Source: an uncultured Clostridia bacterium
GTDB lineage: Bacteria; Bacillota; Clostridia; Oscillospirales; Acutalibacteraceae
Direction of reading: 5' to 3'
Assembly (NCBI GenBank): GCA_947168785.1
Contig: CAMVNL010000149.1
Span: 1 to 6,420 of the forward strand
DNA length: 6,420 nucleotides
Within the stretch, counting starts at the first letter, position 1, and each line of letters begins with the position of its first letter. The position numbers and the translations under genes were made by a program. The notes under the pieces were generated by a model that worked only from the letters and a program-made list of their open reading frames with translations, did no database searches and was not told the DNA's origin. This document shows positions 5,447 to 6,420 of the stretch, piece by piece.

Positions 5447-6420
5447 TCACTCCCCTGCCGGGACGTACACCCGCAGCAGGGACCGGCCGCCGTTCGTCAC
5501 GGTCAGCGCGGGGACATACCCGGCGGCGGCGAAAGCGGCGATCTCCTCCTCCGGCGCGGCCGCGTCGAAGATCACGTAATCCGTCCGCTCCCCGGCAGGG
5601 TCGTGATAGGCGGTCTCATACAGGATCTCATGCTTTGACAGGTGCGCGGCCAGCATGGTGGTGCAGGTCACGGAGGCCTCCCGCGGGAGCGACGCAAGGT
5701 ATTCCTCCATCACGGCAAGGTCGGCCCGGTTTGCGGCGTAATACCGCAGATAGTCCGTCAAGCGCGGCAGCGTGCGCTGCGCGGTGAACAGCATACAGGC
5801 CGCGGCGGCGCAGGCGACGGCCCTGCGCCCGGCTTCCACCGGCAGCTCCACGCAGTTGAGCACGCTGAGGTACAGCAGGAACGCCGCGGAACCGAAGGAA
5901 TACTGAAAGCCGATATCGTACTGGTAGACGTAGAGGGTCAACAAATTGACCAGCACGGCGGGCAGCAACAGCAGCAGGCGGGAGGGCCGCCGGGCGCACA
6001 GGGGCAGAAAGCCCAGCGGAACCAGCATATACAGGGCGTACAGCAGCTTGCCCCCATGCCCGCCGGACGCTTCCGCAAACAGCTGCGTGAAGGCGTAAGC
6101 CGGGTTTTTCAGGACGTTTTGCACCGCCTCCCACAGGCCGCCGCCCTCGACGATGAAATTGTCGTAGCGGTTCGTCATCACGCCCTCGCCGTAGGCCGTC
6201 AAAAACCGCAGCGCCAGTAGGAACCAAACCAGCGACAGCGCCAGCAGCCCGACGCCCGCGGCGTAACGCTTTTGATCGAAGAACAGGAACAGCGCAAAGA
6301 ACGCCACGTAGACGGCGGCGTCCTCCTTCACGGAGAGCACCGCCACGGCGCAGAGAAGCACGGGCAGGGGCTTTTGGCGCTCGGCGCAATAAAACAGCCA
6401 CAGCAGCAGCGGCAGCAGAA
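5447..6420 (-). CDS. DUF2079 family integral membrane protein, C-terminal part (5' end outside window)
   Basis: The frame stays open from the TGA at 5447-5449 to the right edge, so this is the last 323 residues of a longer protein; the GTG at 6361 is internal, not the start. I recognise DUF2079, a family of polytopic membrane proteins often grouped with GT-C type glycosyltransferases. The hallmark Val-Lys-Glu-Asp (VKED) sits in a hydrophobic context near 6320-6331, followed by several membrane spans down to about 5770. The last 91 residues (5450-5722) form a soluble domain with the family's pattern: SLPREASVTCTT, then AAHLSKHEILY, then TDYVIFD. Family members usually have about 450-550 residues, so perhaps a third is missing. 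The likely site is the cytoplasmic membrane with an external C-terminal domain. A sugar-transfer role to cell-envelope polymers is a family-level guess only. No good terminator follows; the heptad array does. Confidence 0.8.
   Translation of the reverse strand, partial: LLPLLLWLFYCAERQKPLPVLLCAVAVLSVKEDAAVYVAFFALFLFFDQKRYAAGVGLLALSLVWFLLALRFLTAYGEGVMTNRYDNFIVEGGGLWEAVQNVLKNPAYAFTQLFAEASGGHGGKLLYALYMLVPLGFLPLCARRPSRLLLLLPAVLVNLLTLYVYQYDIGFQYSFGSAAFLLYLSVLNCVELPVEAGRRAVACAAAACMLFTAQRTLPRLTDYLRYYAANRADLAVMEEYLASLPREASVTCTTMLAAHLSKHEILYETAYHDPAGERTDYVIFDAAAPEEEIAAFAAAGYVPALTVTNGGRSLLRVYVPAGE

Noticed and set aside
5642..6220. + strand open frame opposite the DUF2079 gene
   Set aside because: Gln/Gly/Arg-rich shadow sequence with no domain signal, antisense to a recognised family.

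Overview
The window is a GC-rich stretch of bacterial chromosome. It most likely comes from a gut Clostridia lineage such as Oscillospiraceae/Ruminococcaceae. That assignment is an inference from three things: Gram-positive style lipoprotein, promoter and Shine-Dalgarno signals combined with high GC; a C11 (clostripain) protease; and a DUF2079 membrane protein. No rRNA, tRNA, CRISPR array or transposase gene is visible.

Left part, + strand (1-2369). A tightly coupled operon enters from the left: the ATPase of a ZnuC-type metal ABC transporter (5' end outside the window), its ABC-3 family permease (ZnuB-like), and a lipoprotein of unknown function with an apparent internal duplication. Both junctions are ATGA stop/start overlaps, which points to translational coupling. 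ATPase and permease would form an importer for zinc or a similar divalent metal. The lipoprotein, anchored on the outer face of the membrane, is a candidate accessory factor for the same importer. The substrate-binding protein is not in view.

Middle (2370-2766). This is a gene-free 397-base gap between convergent genes. It holds a hairpin with a CTCA loop, then a perfect 24-base inverted repeat around about 100 bases of AT-rich DNA, then a strong 15-bp-stem terminator. Each arm of the inverted repeat is itself a GTAG-footed hairpin, the layout of REP/REPIN elements mobilised by RAYT transposases.

Right part, - strand (2767-6420). A clostripain-family (C11) cysteine protease of 807 residues has a cytosolic Gly-rich tail, one membrane anchor, a catalytic domain with a recognisable His/Cys dyad, a Gly/Ser/Leu linker and a C-terminal domain of unknown function. 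It has its own near-consensus sigma-A promoter. Upstream of it, 5251-5446 is gene-free and carries inverted arrays of a 7-base AAAGTT repeat, several small hairpins and two long C runs. Beyond this, on the same strand, the C-terminal part of a DUF2079 integral membrane protein runs off the right edge.

The most distinctive non-coding signals are the REP-like pair and the heptad inverted array. Among proteins, the lipoprotein coupled to the metal importer and the membrane-anchored multi-domain clostripain are the most interesting. I saw no convincing novel defence or mobile system.
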